DNA of 62,000 nt from Adiantum capillus-veneris (GCA_014529385.2 CM043942.1:36771469-36833468), one strand, 5' to 3'. Shown: positions 1 through 10,279, counted from the first letter of the stretch. Program-made: numbers and translations. Notes: generated from the sequence alone by a model not told the origin.

Positions 1-32
1 GTGCTAGAGCTTTTGAAGACCAGATGCTTTTG

Positions 33-1260
33 TGTCACGTGCACATCTAACCCTATATGCATGTGGACTAGTTATCTCAGGCCTAGGGTTCAAGTCAGCT
101 TAAGAAGTGTTCTGGCACCTTTGTGAGCCTGTGCGCAGGCTGTGCATGTCCAGGCACTTAAGAGTAGTTGCATATCCTCTGGTTGCACACAGCATGATCA
201 TCAGCATGACATTCAGTACCCATCATGAGCATTTTACAATGCTTAGAGTCCATTTTCCCAAGTTACTCATTTTTCATTTATTAATTAATAAGTGACTTTG
301 TTGGAAAAGTGAGTAGGGCAAATTTGCTAAGTTGCTACAAAAGAAACCTAGCGCTAGCACTTTCTGGCAGAAGAGGTAGAAGAAACCTAGCGCTAGCACT
401 TTCTGGCAGAAGAGGCAAATTTGCTAAGTTGCTACAAAAGAAACCTAGCACTAGCACTTTCTGGCAGAAGTTGTGTACGACAACTTGCAGTGCACCTTCT
501 CAGCAAGACCAGCAGGAGGCCTAGTGTTTCTAGCCAACAGAGCAGATAGCATTTTTGGAAACAGATCAAGCCTAGCGTTTTTGCTATAGATCAGCTTGGC
601 GTTTTCAGTTTGCAGATTCAACCTACTGTTTGCAGATTCCGGCGTCAGATCAGCCCAGCACACAGCGTTTTCAGTTTTCAGCACTTAGACACCACAGATT
701 CGGCCATTAGCCTCACAGATCACCTACCCGCAGCATATCCTTGCAGTCGAGTCAGCCATCGTTTTCGGATTCAGCCCGCTGTTTTCAGATTTCAGCATCT
801 GCGTTTTCAGCGTCTCGTCGTCGCATCGTCATCATCGCCATCCTCGCCGACACAGTGTCAAAGATCCATAGAAAGTAGAAGGTTGCAGATTTCAGCTTTT
901 CAGCCTAGCGTTTTCAGTTTTCAGCCCGTCCTCGTCGTCGTCATCATTGTCGTCAACATCGTTGGCAAGTCCATTGCATCTAGACCATTGTACCAGATTT
1001 GTGCAATCTATATCTCTCGCCAAAGAGAGGGGGGCCCTTGGAGGAGGATTTGAGAACCGTCTAGTGTCGTATTCTTTTCTCTCTCTCTCTCTCAGTCTCA
1101 GCACCTTCATTCACAGTTGCATTCACTTTGTTTGTGATCATAGCATTCTCTCTCTAAAGGAACGGAAGGCTCTCCCTTCCGTAAGTAAAAGGAACCCTTG
1201 AGCACAGTTCGGAGCACTCATCTTGAGCAAGATCAACATTCACTTCCGCTGCACCTTACA
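33..1260 (+). mobile_element. Solo LTR, family A
   Basis: The segment runs from TGTCACGTGCAC to GCTGCACCTTACA and is the reverse complement of the LTRs of A1 (7255-8482, 10752-11982). It is flanked by a perfect 5-bp repeat TTTTG (28-32 and 1261-1265), and the C LTR sequence resumes in register on the other side. No internal region is present, so this is a solo LTR left by LTR-LTR recombination. Inside are a short direct repeat of a CTAGCACTTTCTGGCAGAAG unit (about 345-470), many GCGTTTTCAG-like motifs (540-920) and a CT tract (about 1079-1096). Short ORFs here are chance. Confidence 0.9.
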
Positions 1261-1401
1261 TTTTGAGTTTGATGCTTTTCGTGTAACTGCTTTTCATAGG
1301 CCAAGGGCCTTTGGATATGTGCAGAGGACCCAGTCTCTGGAACTCTTGCGCGTGAAGGTGCAGAGCGCGAGTGCCGGCATTGCACTGAGTTCAAGCAATA
1401 C

Positions 1402-4400
1402 CGTCTCGTTATTTATAACGGGATGGCCCAGTGGCCCACCTCAGGGGGCCTGACTTGTATGCCACATGGAGTTACAGAGGGAGGGGGGAGTACAGTCGAC
1501 TATATTCTGGGACCCAGGGAGGCTACACACCTTATCACATCCTTCACCATTCCACCCATACCCATCGGAGCCGACCACACATACCTCTCTTTCTCCATCA
1601 CCGGAGATACCATCCCACATAGCTCCAAAGCACACACTCCACACACCACCATCCATTTCACACATGAGCTAGCCTCTCTTTACTCAGCCGAGGTCGAGCA
1701 TGGCCTATGCCTCCTCCACCCATCCACACCACTCTCAGTTCTCACATCACATATCTCTTCCGTTCTCCACACTTCAGCTATTAGCTCTTTTCCACACACC
1801 ACTCAAACAGGACGCACTCCCCCCCCCGGGACTATGCCTCAGAACCGCTGGTATGATGATGAGTGCAGAGAGTTATACCGACGCCTCCGTGCACGGCGAG
1901 CCTTAGGAGAGATCACAGAGAGAGAGACCAGACGAGATATGAAGACGCTGACACGCCAAAAGCGGCGAGCATTCGAAGAGGCACAGGAGCTTGAGCTATA
2001 CCGCCTATTCATGAGCATAGATAGCGCGACGGCATGGCGCACCCTGCGCGAGCCACGTCCGACCACAGCTATTGAGGATCCACAGATATGGCATGATTAT
2101 GCAGAGCGCCTCTATGAGGTGCCAGGGCAACCTCCTATCCCACAGCCACATGAGCCACGCCCCACGTGCTCCTCCTTCTTTACAGCAGAGATGGTAGAGA
2201 GGGCCATACGCCGCATGCAACACAGACGATCAGCTGACCACACTGGATTACAGAGTGAGCACATCATTTATGCGGCCTCCACTATAGCCCCGTTGATTGC
2301 ACATGTCTTCAACCGGGCTATAGGGGAGGGCTTCCCAGAGGAGTGGACACAGCACACCATAGTGCCTATCCACAAATCTGGCGACACCCTGGACCCAGGG
2401 AACTACAGGACTATTATGATCGGCCACACGATGGCCAAGCTATATGGAGCAGTACTTGAGGCACAGCTTAGCTGCTACGCAGAGACCGAGGGTTTACGAG
2501 CTCCAGGCCAGGCAGGTTTCAGACGAGCTTTCTCCACCACTGACCACATCTTCGTTCTGCGCTGCCTCATTGATGGGGCAAAGGCGCGGAAGAAGAGGCT
2601 TTACTGCTGCTTTGTGGATTTCCGCAAGGCCTTTGACACAGTCCCACGCGAGAGACTCTTCCAGCGCCTTCACAGCATTGGGGTACCGACAGAGATGATT
2701 TGGGCCATATATACTCTCTACGAGAGGGTGACGGGTCGAGTTCGTTGCCCAGGCGGCTTTTCAGAGACCATTGCTAGCACCATTGGTGTTAAGCAAGGAT
2801 GCCCACTCTCCCCGACACTCTTTGGGCTCTACATCGACGAGATCTCCGACTACATACTACGAGCAGGGGGAGAGGGGAGCGACTTGGCAGGTACTCCGGT
2901 CCACATCATGTTATATGCTGATGATATTGTGTTGATTTCAGAGTCACCCGAGGGCTTGCAACGCCATCTTGAGGCCTTGGACGAATTCAGCACACACAAG
3001 GGGTTGACTGTGAACCTTGGCAAAACCAAGGTCATGATCTTTCACACATCCAGTGCAGTGAGGAGCGCTGCCACCTTCACAGCAGCAGGAGGACAGGTTG
3101 ATGTAGTCACCTCCTATGTCTATCTTGGCATCACATTCACCAGCCTACCAGGACCCTTCACTATGAGGCAGGCTGCTGCTGACAGGCTCACCCGAGGATA
3201 TGCAGCTCTGACCATGCTAGAGCGGAGATGCCACCAGGCACACTTTCAGGAGCCCCGCACGAAGGGCTGGCTTTTTGACACCTTAGTCACCCCGGCCCTG
3301 ATGTACTCGGCGGCAGTATGGGCACCAGGATTGACAGATGACCAGTGGACACAGCTTGAGAGGCCACAGGTATGTATGATCTCACGCTTGCTCCGCAGCA
3401 AGAAGACAGTGCCACATGACATTATTAGAGCTGAGCTCGCCACACCACCTATGGTTGTAGAGGCATTATTCCAGACAGTCTGCTTCATCCAGAGGATGAG
3501 AGAGATACCTCCTGACAGACTTACTCGTAGAGCATTTGAGGCAGCTATACAGCTATCAGAGAGTGGGCATGCGAGAGCTTGGTACTCACAGGTCAGAGCA
3601 TGGTTTGAGGGACACGGTCTTGACATGGAGAGCCTACCACCATTCCAGTACGACCCCCACTCACCATCTGTTCACCTCTCTCGCAGTGAGAGAAACTTGG
3701 TATTGAGACAGGATCTGTGGCAGCTATACACTAGGAGAGTCTGGGAGTCACCTGGCTTGGGGACGAGGATGTCAGATTACAGAGACCAGTTTCTCACCAT
3801 ATTGTCTGGGGGGTTCATACAGAGACCACGCTATATGGACACATATATGCCACATAGCTCACGGGTGGCGATTGGTCAGCTGAGAGTGGCTTCACACAGG
3901 TTAGAGATTGAGATCGGGAGACATACTGGTGTTCCCAGGGAGGAGCGAGTCTGCAGAGCCTGCACAGAGGAGGTGGAGAGTGAGGAGCACTTTGTATGTA
4001 GATGCAGAGCATACACTGAGATCAGAGGCAGGTATGAGGCCTTATTCAGAGGACAGCCCACTCTCCGAGAGATCATGGACTCTCGAGACCAGAGACAGCT
4101 CGGACGTTTCTTACTAGAGATACAGAGCCATCGGGACACACTACTACAGCCACGCACAGCTACACAGACAGAAGGGAGACAGTCGCAGCTCACAGACTTC
4201 TTTCAGAGGATTGCCACCCCTACCTCACCAGATACTCAGAGAGGAGTGACACTCCCACAGGCGGAGGTGAACCGAGCTAGACGACGACCACGAGTCACAG
4301 GCTACAGGGGCGTGAGCTCCCACCCCCGACAGATCGAGGAGATCCGAGCCCGGGAGCGCCGTGCCACTGAGGAGCGAGTAGCTCAGACGAGGGCCGACCC

Positions 4401-4692
4401 GACAGCTTTCATCCGGGTAGCCTTGGCACCAGCCCCGCCCATGTACCACATCTTACATCCCCCCATTTGTATAGGATGGAGCTAGAGAGCTTGATGCATT
4501 CTCATGATTGTACTACCTTGAGCATATAGACATGCATATACCCCTAGAGATAGAGCCCCATCCCTCCTCAGATACTCCATTACCTACATTCAGTTCAGTT
4601 TTGTTTCATTTGTCTTTCCGATAGACGGATGACATACACGCCATGTACATTTGATTTGTCTCATAGGCCGATTTCGGCCTGACATAGACGTT
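1402..4692 (+). mobile_element. LINE (non-LTR retrotransposon), 5'-truncated, copy 1
   Basis: The element enters in frame inside an APE-type endonuclease domain. It continues through reverse transcriptase and a C-terminal zinc knuckle, and ends in a 3' UTR of about 200 bp with a GGCCGATTTCGGCC hairpin (about 4667-4680) followed by a TTTC/CT tail. The 5' truncation is typical of target-primed reverse transcription. The left junction falls in a family-C LTR at about 1401. The right junction is blurred by the CT tract, so I could not define a target-site duplication. Confidence 0.85.
1423..4485 (+). CDS. LINE ORF2-type protein: end of endonuclease, reverse transcriptase, zinc knuckle
   Basis: This 1020-residue uninterrupted frame would copy the element's RNA into DNA at a nicked target. 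The first 60 residues are the end of an endonuclease domain (STVDYIL near residue 23, then ADH near residue 50). The RT domain follows: KSGDTLDPGNYR near 316, FVDFRKAFDTV near 397, GVKQGCPLSPTLF near 455 and catalytic YADDIVL near 497. A C-x2-C-x8-H motif near 843 resembles the C-terminal zinc knuckle of plant LINEs. The open frame extends upstream to about 1402, so the ATG at 1423 is only the first Met after truncation. The intact frame suggests recent insertion, but without ORF1 or most of the endonuclease the copy is not autonomous. Confidence 0.88.
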   Translation: MAQWPTSGGLTCMPHGVTEGGGSTVDYILGPREATHLITSFTIPPIPIGADHTYLSFSITGDTIPHSSKAHTPHTTIHFTHELASLYSAEVEHGLCLLHPSTPLSVLTSHISSVLHTSAISSFPHTTQTGRTPPPGTMPQNRWYDDECRELYRRLRARRALGEITERETRRDMKTLTRQKRRAFEEAQELELYRLFMSIDSATAWRTLREPRPTTAIEDPQIWHDYAERLYEVPGQPPIPQPHEPRPTCSSFFTAEMVERAIRRMQHRRSADHTGLQSEHIIYAASTIAPLIAHVFNRAIGEGFPEEWTQHTIVPIHKSGDTLDPGNYRTIMIGHTMAKLYGAVLEAQLSCYAETEGLRAPGQAGFRRAFSTTDHIFVLRCLIDGAKARKKRLYCCFVDFRKAFDTVPRERLFQRLHSIGVPTEMIWAIYTLYERVTGRVRCPGGFSETIASTIGVKQGCPLSPTLFGLYIDEISDYILRAGGEGSDLAGTPVHIMLYADDIVLISESPEGLQRHLEALDEFSTHKGLTVNLGKTKVMIFHTSSAVRSAATFTAAGGQVDVVTSYVYLGITFTSLPGPFTMRQAAADRLTRGYAALTMLERRCHQAHFQEPRTKGWLFDTLVTPALMYSAAVWAPGLTDDQWTQLERPQVCMISRLLRSKKTVPHDIIRAELATPPMVVEALFQTVCFIQRMREIPPDRLTRRAFEAAIQLSESGHARAWYSQVRAWFEGHGLDMESLPPFQYDPHSPSVHLSRSERNLVLRQDLWQLYTRRVWESPGLGTRMSDYRDQFLTILSGGFIQRPRYMDTYMPHSSRVAIGQLRVASHRLEIEIGRHTGVPREERVCRACTEEVESEEHFVCRCRAYTEIRGRYEALFRGQPTLREIMDSRDQRQLGRFLLEIQSHRDTLLQPRTATQTEGRQSQLTDFFQRIATPTSPDTQRGVTLPQAEVNRARRRPRVTGYRGVSSHPRQIEEIRARERRATEERVAQTRADPTAFIRVALAPAPPMYHILHPPICIGWS

Positions 4693-4713
4693 AAAAATCT
4701 TTCTTTCTTTCTT

Positions 4714-4803
<90 letters not shown>
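4693..4803. repeat. TTTC then CT microsatellite
   Basis: A short TTTC run passes into about 90 bp of pure CT. It joins the LINE tail to the CT tract that family-C LTRs carry at this point, so it is probably the fusion and expansion of two older tracts. Ser/Leu-repeat reading frames across it are artefacts. Confidence 0.95.
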
Positions 4804-4807
<4 letters not shown>

Positions 4808-4851
4808 CAGTGTTATTTCAAGTGCTAAAATAGTTCAATTTGTTCTTTTCC

Positions 4852-6102
4852 TGTCAAGTGCAGCAAAATTGAAATGGTGAAGATCTAGTTTTACACTTCC
4901 ACAAAATCCTTTCCTTCTTTCCTTACGTTAGTGATTGCTTTGTGCTTAAACAATGGTTCCTTTTACTTTCCCCTGAAGAGAGGGGCTAAGAGAATGCAAT
5001 AGAGATGTGTAGAGGGAGAGAGAGAGAGAGAAGAGAATAGCAATACCCGATGGGTCCCAACCAACCCTCTCAAGGGCCCCCCACACCGTTACCGATGTGG
5101 TATTTGCTTTAGATTGCGTAAATGGAATGTATACACAATGCAATACCTCAATGCAGACTCTACTGACTCAAGAAATAACTGTCACCGCGGTAACTCCTCC
5201 AAAAGAGGCACCTCCGCGGATGATTTAATGGCCTTGTACCCTGCTCAATGTGGGAATGAAGGATGACCATCACGATGTGAGAGGGATGAAGGGCTGAAAA
5301 CGAAGACCTCGATGATGCCCATGATGGACAGCAATGGAGCACTGGATGCCGGCGAGGGAATGGCCGAGGGGAGGCTTGATGGGATGCCGAAGTACCAGAC
5401 CGCAACGGGGAATGCATGTAGGCCGCTTTCGAGAAGTTCCGTCGCGAGAGGGCAGGCTGAAAACTGAAAACGATGGCCTGAACTGCTGCTGTCTTTGCAC
5501 TAGGGCTGAGAATAGAAAACGTTGAGGCTTTCCTACTGAAAACGCTGGCTGAGCACTGCTGAAAACGCTGGGCAATTTGAGCGCTTCCTTCACTTATCAT
5601 TAAACGTTGGCTGCCTTGGTCCCTTTATAGGTGAACTTTGCAGGTTAAATACTTATTAGGCCTTAGGTAGGGTAAGTGTCCACCAACTTACCCAGCAATA
5701 AATCAATAAATTGATTTATTAGAATTGAGTCAGTGGGGGTCTAGTTTTGGGTGAAACCGTCACACATCTGCCCACCCAAGAATCCGATCGACGCGGGGAA
5801 TGGCTCGTTGGATTCCTCTAACCTAAAACTACATGCTCGTCATGCCAGATGCCCACCGATGACCGTAGTGTAATAACATATGTCCAAACGTGTATACAAA
5901 CCATTTATGGAAGAGGGTTCCAAAACTAGAAAACCTAATCCAATGGACTTGTCCGGACATGCAAGTCCTGCGAATAGGCTCACAAAATTGCCGGTACTAA
6001 TCCTCCTAGGATTCTAGACATCCCTATCTAAGAAAGGGAAAACTGGTTCTGGAGGTCGATGAAGCATGTCCACGGGGCACACACAGCCATGTGCACGTGA
6101 CA
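4852..6102 (-). mobile_element. Solo LTR, family B
   Basis: It begins TGTCAAGTGCAGC and ends GTGCACGTGACA, with a perfect 5-bp flanking repeat TTTCC (4847-4851 and 6103-6107). The interrupted C LTR reads straight across the two flanks. It is the same family as 20335-35119 (interrupted) and 52965-54247. Strand is set by the copy at 20335, whose primer site lies to the left. It has a GA tract near 5019-5035 and several CTGAAAACGCTGGCTGA-type motifs (5450-5580). Confidence 0.9.
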
Positions 6103-6137
6103 TTTCCGTTGGCACGTGGTGCCCGTCCCCTTGTTAC
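6103..6137 (+). mobile_element. Terminal piece of the old C LTR
   Basis: This short stretch contains GGCACGTGGTGCCCGTC and ends TTGTTACA. It is the reverse complement of the conserved start of the C LTR. LINE copy 2 begins directly after it. Confidence 0.75.
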
Positions 6138-6147
6138 AATGGGTCAC

Positions 6148-6361
6148 ATGGGAAACGGATATATTGTAGCTTTGTGGACTTTCGCAAAGCTTTTGATACA
6201 GTACCCAGAGATATACTGATGCGACAACTGCAGGTCATGGGGGTACCCACAAAGCTCACTCGGGGGATTATAGCTTTATACAGAAAAGTTGCGCGGCAGG
6301 TAGGCTCTCTCGAGGGGACTTCCACCCTGGTGCACTCCACTATTGGAGTGAAGCAAGGATG
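6148..6361 (+). pseudogene. LINE reverse transcriptase fragment
   Basis: The frame reads GKRIYCSFVDFRKAFDTVPRD and continues to VHSTIGVKQGC, where solo LTR E interrupts it. It is clearly homologous to residues about 390-460 of the copy 1 protein. The upstream coding part is cut off by the C LTR end at 6137. Confidence 0.88.
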
Positions 6362-7183
6362 TGTCACAAACTGATGACGTGGCATAACCACCTGCAGACA
6401 GATGCCGACATAGAAAGACAGTACGACAACTGACGTGGCAGACAGTACGGACATCCGAAAATTGTGTTGATAGGCTGCTGACGTGGCAATACGGACCCCC
6501 GTAAAACGCGTGTTGTTGACGTGGCAGAGCTGTATAGAATTTTGCAAAAAGCGTTGATGCTTTTGAGCCAGTTTTTGGCATAGCAACTAAGGTACACGAC
6601 GGGACGTTTTATACGGGGCGTTTAATACGCATACTAGATGTATTTTTCAAGGATCAAAATAAAATACACATAATTAAATGGAAAGTTGACATCTATAGAC
6701 CCTAAACTCTAAGGCAAGCCACTTTTTATTGAAGTCTATAAACTGCCCACGTTTTAACAAAGCAACGTCCTGAATGTTTTAAAACGTCCCGTTCTATACT
6801 CAATTTAAAAAAGACGTTTTTTAGCTGCTATGGTTTTTGGGGATTATTGCGTTTGGAACTCTTTGCTTTTGAGTTTAATTGCTTTTGGGGCTTTGCTTTT
6901 GGCATCCCTTGTAAGAATAAAAGGAGCATAAGGGCCTCACTCTTCAAGGAATCTGGACGCAGAGTCTAAGAGCCGAGGACCCGTGGGAGTTGTATTTTGA
7001 TCAGGCATTAATATGAAATACCAAAAGGGGCACCACTCTTTGTAGCCAATACCTCTGGGCACGGAACTACGTCGGGCCGTGTCGATTCAAATTATGCAAT
7101 TGTGATAAACTTTTGAAGTATTTGAAGTGATTCTCTCGTTTGTCGTGTCGGATTCTCTGCTTGGGGTGCCAAAGCTTGTGACA
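6362..7183 (+). mobile_element. Solo LTR, family E (gypsy-type)
   Basis: Runs from TGTCACAAACTGATGACGTGG to AAGCTTGTGACA and is flanked by a perfect 5-bp repeat GGATG (6357-6361 and 7184-7188) inside the LINE GVKQGC codons. It has the layout shared with gypsy-1 LTRs: CTTTTGGCATCCCTTGTA near 6896, then the GAAATACC..GGGGCACC..GCCAATA core (about 7013-7065). No internal region is present. Confidence 0.9.
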
Positions 7184-7254
7184 GGATGGCCGCTATCTCC
7201 TACTTTGTTTGGTATGTATGTAGATGAGGCCTCTGATTACATTACGAGACTAGG
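7184..7254 (+). pseudogene. LINE reverse transcriptase fragment, middle piece
   Basis: Codes for the WPLSPTLFGMYVDEASDY part of the RT palm, directly continuing the 6148-6361 piece across solo LTR E. It ends at the CTAGG target of element A1. Confidence 0.85.
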
Positions 7255-8482
7255 TGTTAGGTGCAGCGGAATGATTGTTTGCGCTTTGCTCAAGATGAGT
7301 GCTCCGAACTGTGCTCAAGGTTCCTTTTAGTTCTTATGGAAGGGAGAACCTTCCGTTCTTAATGGAAAATGCTATGATCACAACAAAGCGAATGGACACT
7401 ATGCGTGCAAGTATGAGACTGAGAGATAGAGAGAGAAGAGAGATACGACACTAGAGACGTTGTAAAACCCTCCTCCGAAGGCCCCACTCTCGTCGGCGAG
7501 AGTGGTCTACTTATGATTGCACAAAGTGGTACAATGCGTATGCAGTGGACTGATGCAACCTGGGACTATGCCGATGACGACGACGGTGATGACGACGACG
7601 ACACTAGGGCTGAAATCTGCAATCTTTCTACTGCTGTCCAAAAACGCTATGGGCTGAAATCTGCAACTGATCCAAAAACGCTGATTTGGGGGCTGTTTTC
7701 GGTGGGTCTTTGTCGCTGAAAATCTGCAGGTTTAGGACTGAAAACTGAGGTTCTTCATGGCTGAAATCTGATGATCTTTATGGGGCTGAATCTGCTACTT
7801 CTTGTGGGCTGAATCTGCTACTTTTTCTATTGCTGAAATCCAAAACGCTAGAGACTGAGGTTGACCAAAAACGCTAGCTGATCTTGCATTTCCAAAAACG
7901 CTGAGCATGTGAAAAACGCAAGGCATGTGATGGTCTTTCCGGTGACGATCTGATGCAAAAACGCCAAGGGCTTGGCTTTCCGGCGATGAATGTTGTTGAA
8001 AACGCTAGGGATAGGAATCTGTTGCTTGGAGAAAACGCCAAGGCTTGGGATCTTGCTTGGAGGGAATCCACCAAGGTTCTGCTGAGAAGTTTCCTGTTGA
8101 GCAAGGTGCTCTTGTTGCCTCTTCTGCCATTTAGTGCTAACTTGGATTTGCTTATATATTAACTTAGCAAAATTGTCCAACTACTTTTGTTGGAAAGTCA
8201 CTTAAAAATAATAAGTAAAAATACCAAAAATAGGGAAAATAGACTAAATGCACTGGAAAATTCCCCTAACTGATGCTAATGGATTTTGATGGGAATTCCG
8301 ATGATCATGCTGTGTGCAACCGGAGGATATGCATCTATGTTAAGTGACTGGGCATGCACGGTCTACGAATAGACTCACAAAAGTGCCAGATCACTGCTAA
8401 TCTAGACTTTACTGAACTGATTGAACCCTGCTGTGGTGTAGCTTGTCCACGGACACATAGGATTGGGATGTGTCACGTGACA
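7255..8482 (-). repeat. A1 3' LTR
   Basis: TGTTAGGTGCAGCGG...TGTCACGTGACA. It is near identical to 10752-11982, so insertion is fairly recent. About nine AAAACGC motifs lie within 7630-8040. Confidence 0.9.
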
Positions 8483-8500
8483 TCCCCTCCTTTTCAAAGT
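8483..8500 (-). other. A1 polypurine tract
   Basis: On the minus strand a purine run (AAAAGGAGGGGA) directly abuts the 3' LTR, the expected second-strand primer. The same tract occurs at 57723-57740 in A2. Confidence 0.8.
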
Positions 8501-9447
8501 GAGGTACTGGTACCGAACTGTATGGCGTCGAGGGAGATTGCCAAGAGTATCCGGAATCCTAGAAGAGACTCTTCGCCGGCCCACTCTGATGTGTGGGTCG
8601 TGCGGTACTTGAACTTCATAAAGGTCTGCAACGCTTGCTTCTTTGGGCCACGCCGAAAGCTACACAAAGTCGTTTGAATCTCCTTTCTTGCGTCAACTTC
8701 ATCTAGAGATCTGCTTCTTTCGTCTTCAAGAATCTCCATGGCTGAAAATTCCTGAAACCATCTCCAACACAAACCCATGAACATACCCATTCCATGTAAA
8801 GTGAAGGAAAAAAATCTTGTCTTCTCTAAAGACTGTGTATGCAATGTAGATGAACTAATAGATGGAGTGACATCCCGTTCATCAAACACATGCAAACCAT
8901 GAGGTCGAATCTTTTCTATGTGATCGAAATCAATCAACAGTGGCAAATCACAATGGAAATGCCCATGCTTGGTGCTCATACTTTCATGTGCTCTTTCGGA
9001 AACTGTGTCATGCCAAGGAAGAGACATGGAATGTGACTTCCTTACATACAAACTTTTCAGCTTTTCATGAACAATCCGAATACATTCGTGCTCATCCATG
9101 AGAGAAACGTGCTCAACATACAATATGTCATGCCTAGGAAAAGGGATCACATAACGATGCTGACTAAAATACAGGAAACCGTCACGAATGAAACACTCGA
9201 ACAATGCGTGCGTATCAATCATGCGAACACATAATACTTCCTGTGATGGTTCTTTGGACCAAGGCTCGAGAGCCAAGATCGCTTCTTCAGGATCTATCGA
9301 ATCTTCTTGTGGGGGATCTGTGGACCTCAACTCGAAAGCCAAGATCCATTCCTGGTGATTGATCGAATCTACAACGAGGTTAGCTTCGCTAGAAAAAGCA
9401 TCAACTAACACATCATCCTTGTGAACAATCACATCTTCTTCATGCAA
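8494..9447 (-). CDS. Family-A element ORF, unknown function (conserved region)
   Basis: 317 residues, not recognised as any gag, pol or envelope family. The counterpart in A2 (57636-58583) is closely similar over about 240 residues, including PFPRHDILYVEHVS and SLPWHDTVSERAH; the tract is rich in His, Asp, Ser and Met. A short hydrophobic aromatic stretch (GMGMFMGLCWRWF, around residue 225) might be membrane-active, but no signal peptide is visible. The two copies diverge in frame near 8650-8690: A2 reads on into the LTR, while this one stops just before the polypurine tract. The start is arbitrary: in A2 the upstream acidic region is in the same frame, whereas here a short GATGAGTT duplication near 9450 separates them. 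Confidence 0.6.
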   Translation of the reverse strand: MHEEDVIVHKDDVLVDAFSSEANLVVDSINHQEWILAFELRSTDPPQEDSIDPEEAILALEPWSKEPSQEVLCVRMIDTHALFECFIRDGFLYFSQHRYVIPFPRHDILYVEHVSLMDEHECIRIVHEKLKSLYVRKSHSMSLPWHDTVSERAHESMSTKHGHFHCDLPLLIDFDHIEKIRPHGLHVFDERDVTPSISSSTLHTQSLEKTRFFSFTLHGMGMFMGLCWRWFQEFSAMEILEDERSRSLDEVDARKEIQTTLCSFRRGPKKQALQTFMKFKYRTTHTSEWAGEESLLGFRILLAISLDAIQFGTSTSL

Positions 9448-10258
9448 CTCATCAACTCATCATGCTTGTGAGAAATCACATCTTGATCATGCAAATCATC
9501 ATGCTTGTGAGTGTCATTCGAATCATCATGCTCATCATTATCATGCTTATCATTGTCAACTAAATCATCATGCAAGTCATTTTCGTTCAAATCATCATGC
9601 TTCACACAATCATGCAAATCCTGTGTTTCATGCTTTGGAGAAGAAGAGATTGAGAGAGTCTTCTTTTCCCGAATCTCTTGCATCGGTGTCGACACTTGAG
9701 AAAAGAGTCGCAACATCTCTTGCATTCGTGCTTTGTTCTCGCGATGAAATTCTGCTTGTCTTGCTTGGTTCTCTGCTTGTCTTTCTTTTTCTTCCAAGCG
9801 TGCTTGCTCGCTCTCACGCGCTATGGCTGCCATTCCTTCTTTGTATTCACGATCTATGGCTGCCCTTCGTTTTTCGTAAGCCTTTCTTTCTGCTTCTCTT
9901 TCTGCTTTGTCTTCTGCATGTCTGCGTTTCATTTCTGCCATTCTTGCTACATTTCTTGCTTCGCGTTGTAAATTCTGTCATTCCTTCTTTGTATTCACGA
10001 TCTATGGCTGCCCTTCGTTTTTCGTAAGCCTTTCTTTCTGCTTCTCTTTCTGCTTTGTCTTCTGCATGTCTGTGTTTCATCATTCTTGCTACATTTCTTG
10101 CTTCGCGTTGTAAATTCTGTTCCATAAAACAGCTCCAACTCCTCCATTGGAGTTAGTGCAATCATTGTTGTAGTTAGGGAAGGGTCGGAAAAACCTCCTG
10201 GTGTGGAAAATTCTTCTTCGCCTCTCTCATGCTTATCACCTCCAAGCAAAGTATCCAT
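9429..10258 (-). pseudogene. Family-A element ORF, coiled-coil and His/Asp-rich N-terminal part, frameshifted
   Basis: Coding starts at a Met near 10258 (MDTLLGGDKHERGEEEF), then passes through a shifted frame into a highly charged Arg/Glu/Ala-rich helix (AEDKAEREAERKAYEKRR), a likely coiled coil. The frame ends in a His/Asp-rich tail of HDDL-type repeats (9430-9600). A tandem duplication of about 130 bp (about 9847-9975 and 9977-10120) repeats the coiled-coil module and shifts the frame. Charged coiled coils occur in some gag proteins, but no zinc knuckle or capsid fold is recognisable, so a gag role is only a guess. Confidence 0.5.
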
Positions 10259-10279
10259 TCCGCTTCAAGTGATGACCAT

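Larger units (their letters stand above)
1..6137 (+). mobile_element. Old family-C LTR, broken into pieces by three later insertions
   Basis: Pieces at 1-32, 1261-1401, about 4800-4851 and 6103-6137 are, in order, the reverse complement of the C LTR seen intact at 52130-52829 and 39870-40542. The last piece ends in TTGTTACA, matching the inverted TGTCACAAG start of the minus-oriented copies. The 5' end lies before the window. A solo A LTR, a LINE and a solo B LTR sit between the pieces. Roughly 150 bp around the LINE junction, covering the AAATACC..GGGGC core, is missing. Whether this was a solo LTR or the end of a full element cannot be told. Confidence 0.75.

Noticed and set aside
610-1053. 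147-residue plus-strand ORF
   Set aside because: Lies entirely in a solo A LTR made of TTTTCAG-type motifs and is not kept in the other A LTR copies.
3246-3626. 126-residue antisense ORF inside the LINE
   Set aside because: Shadow of the strongly coding plus strand with no homology of its own.
4651-4833. ORF of Ser-Leu repeats across the CT tract
   Set aside because: Pure microsatellite translation with no homology; the same shadow occurs at every CT/GA array (35790-36389, 46422-47332, 51911-52420).
9623-10027. 134-residue plus-strand Phe/Leu-rich ORF suggesting a membrane protein
   Set aside because: It is the antisense of the Arg/Glu/Lys-rich coiled coil of A1, which reads as hydrophobic in reverse.
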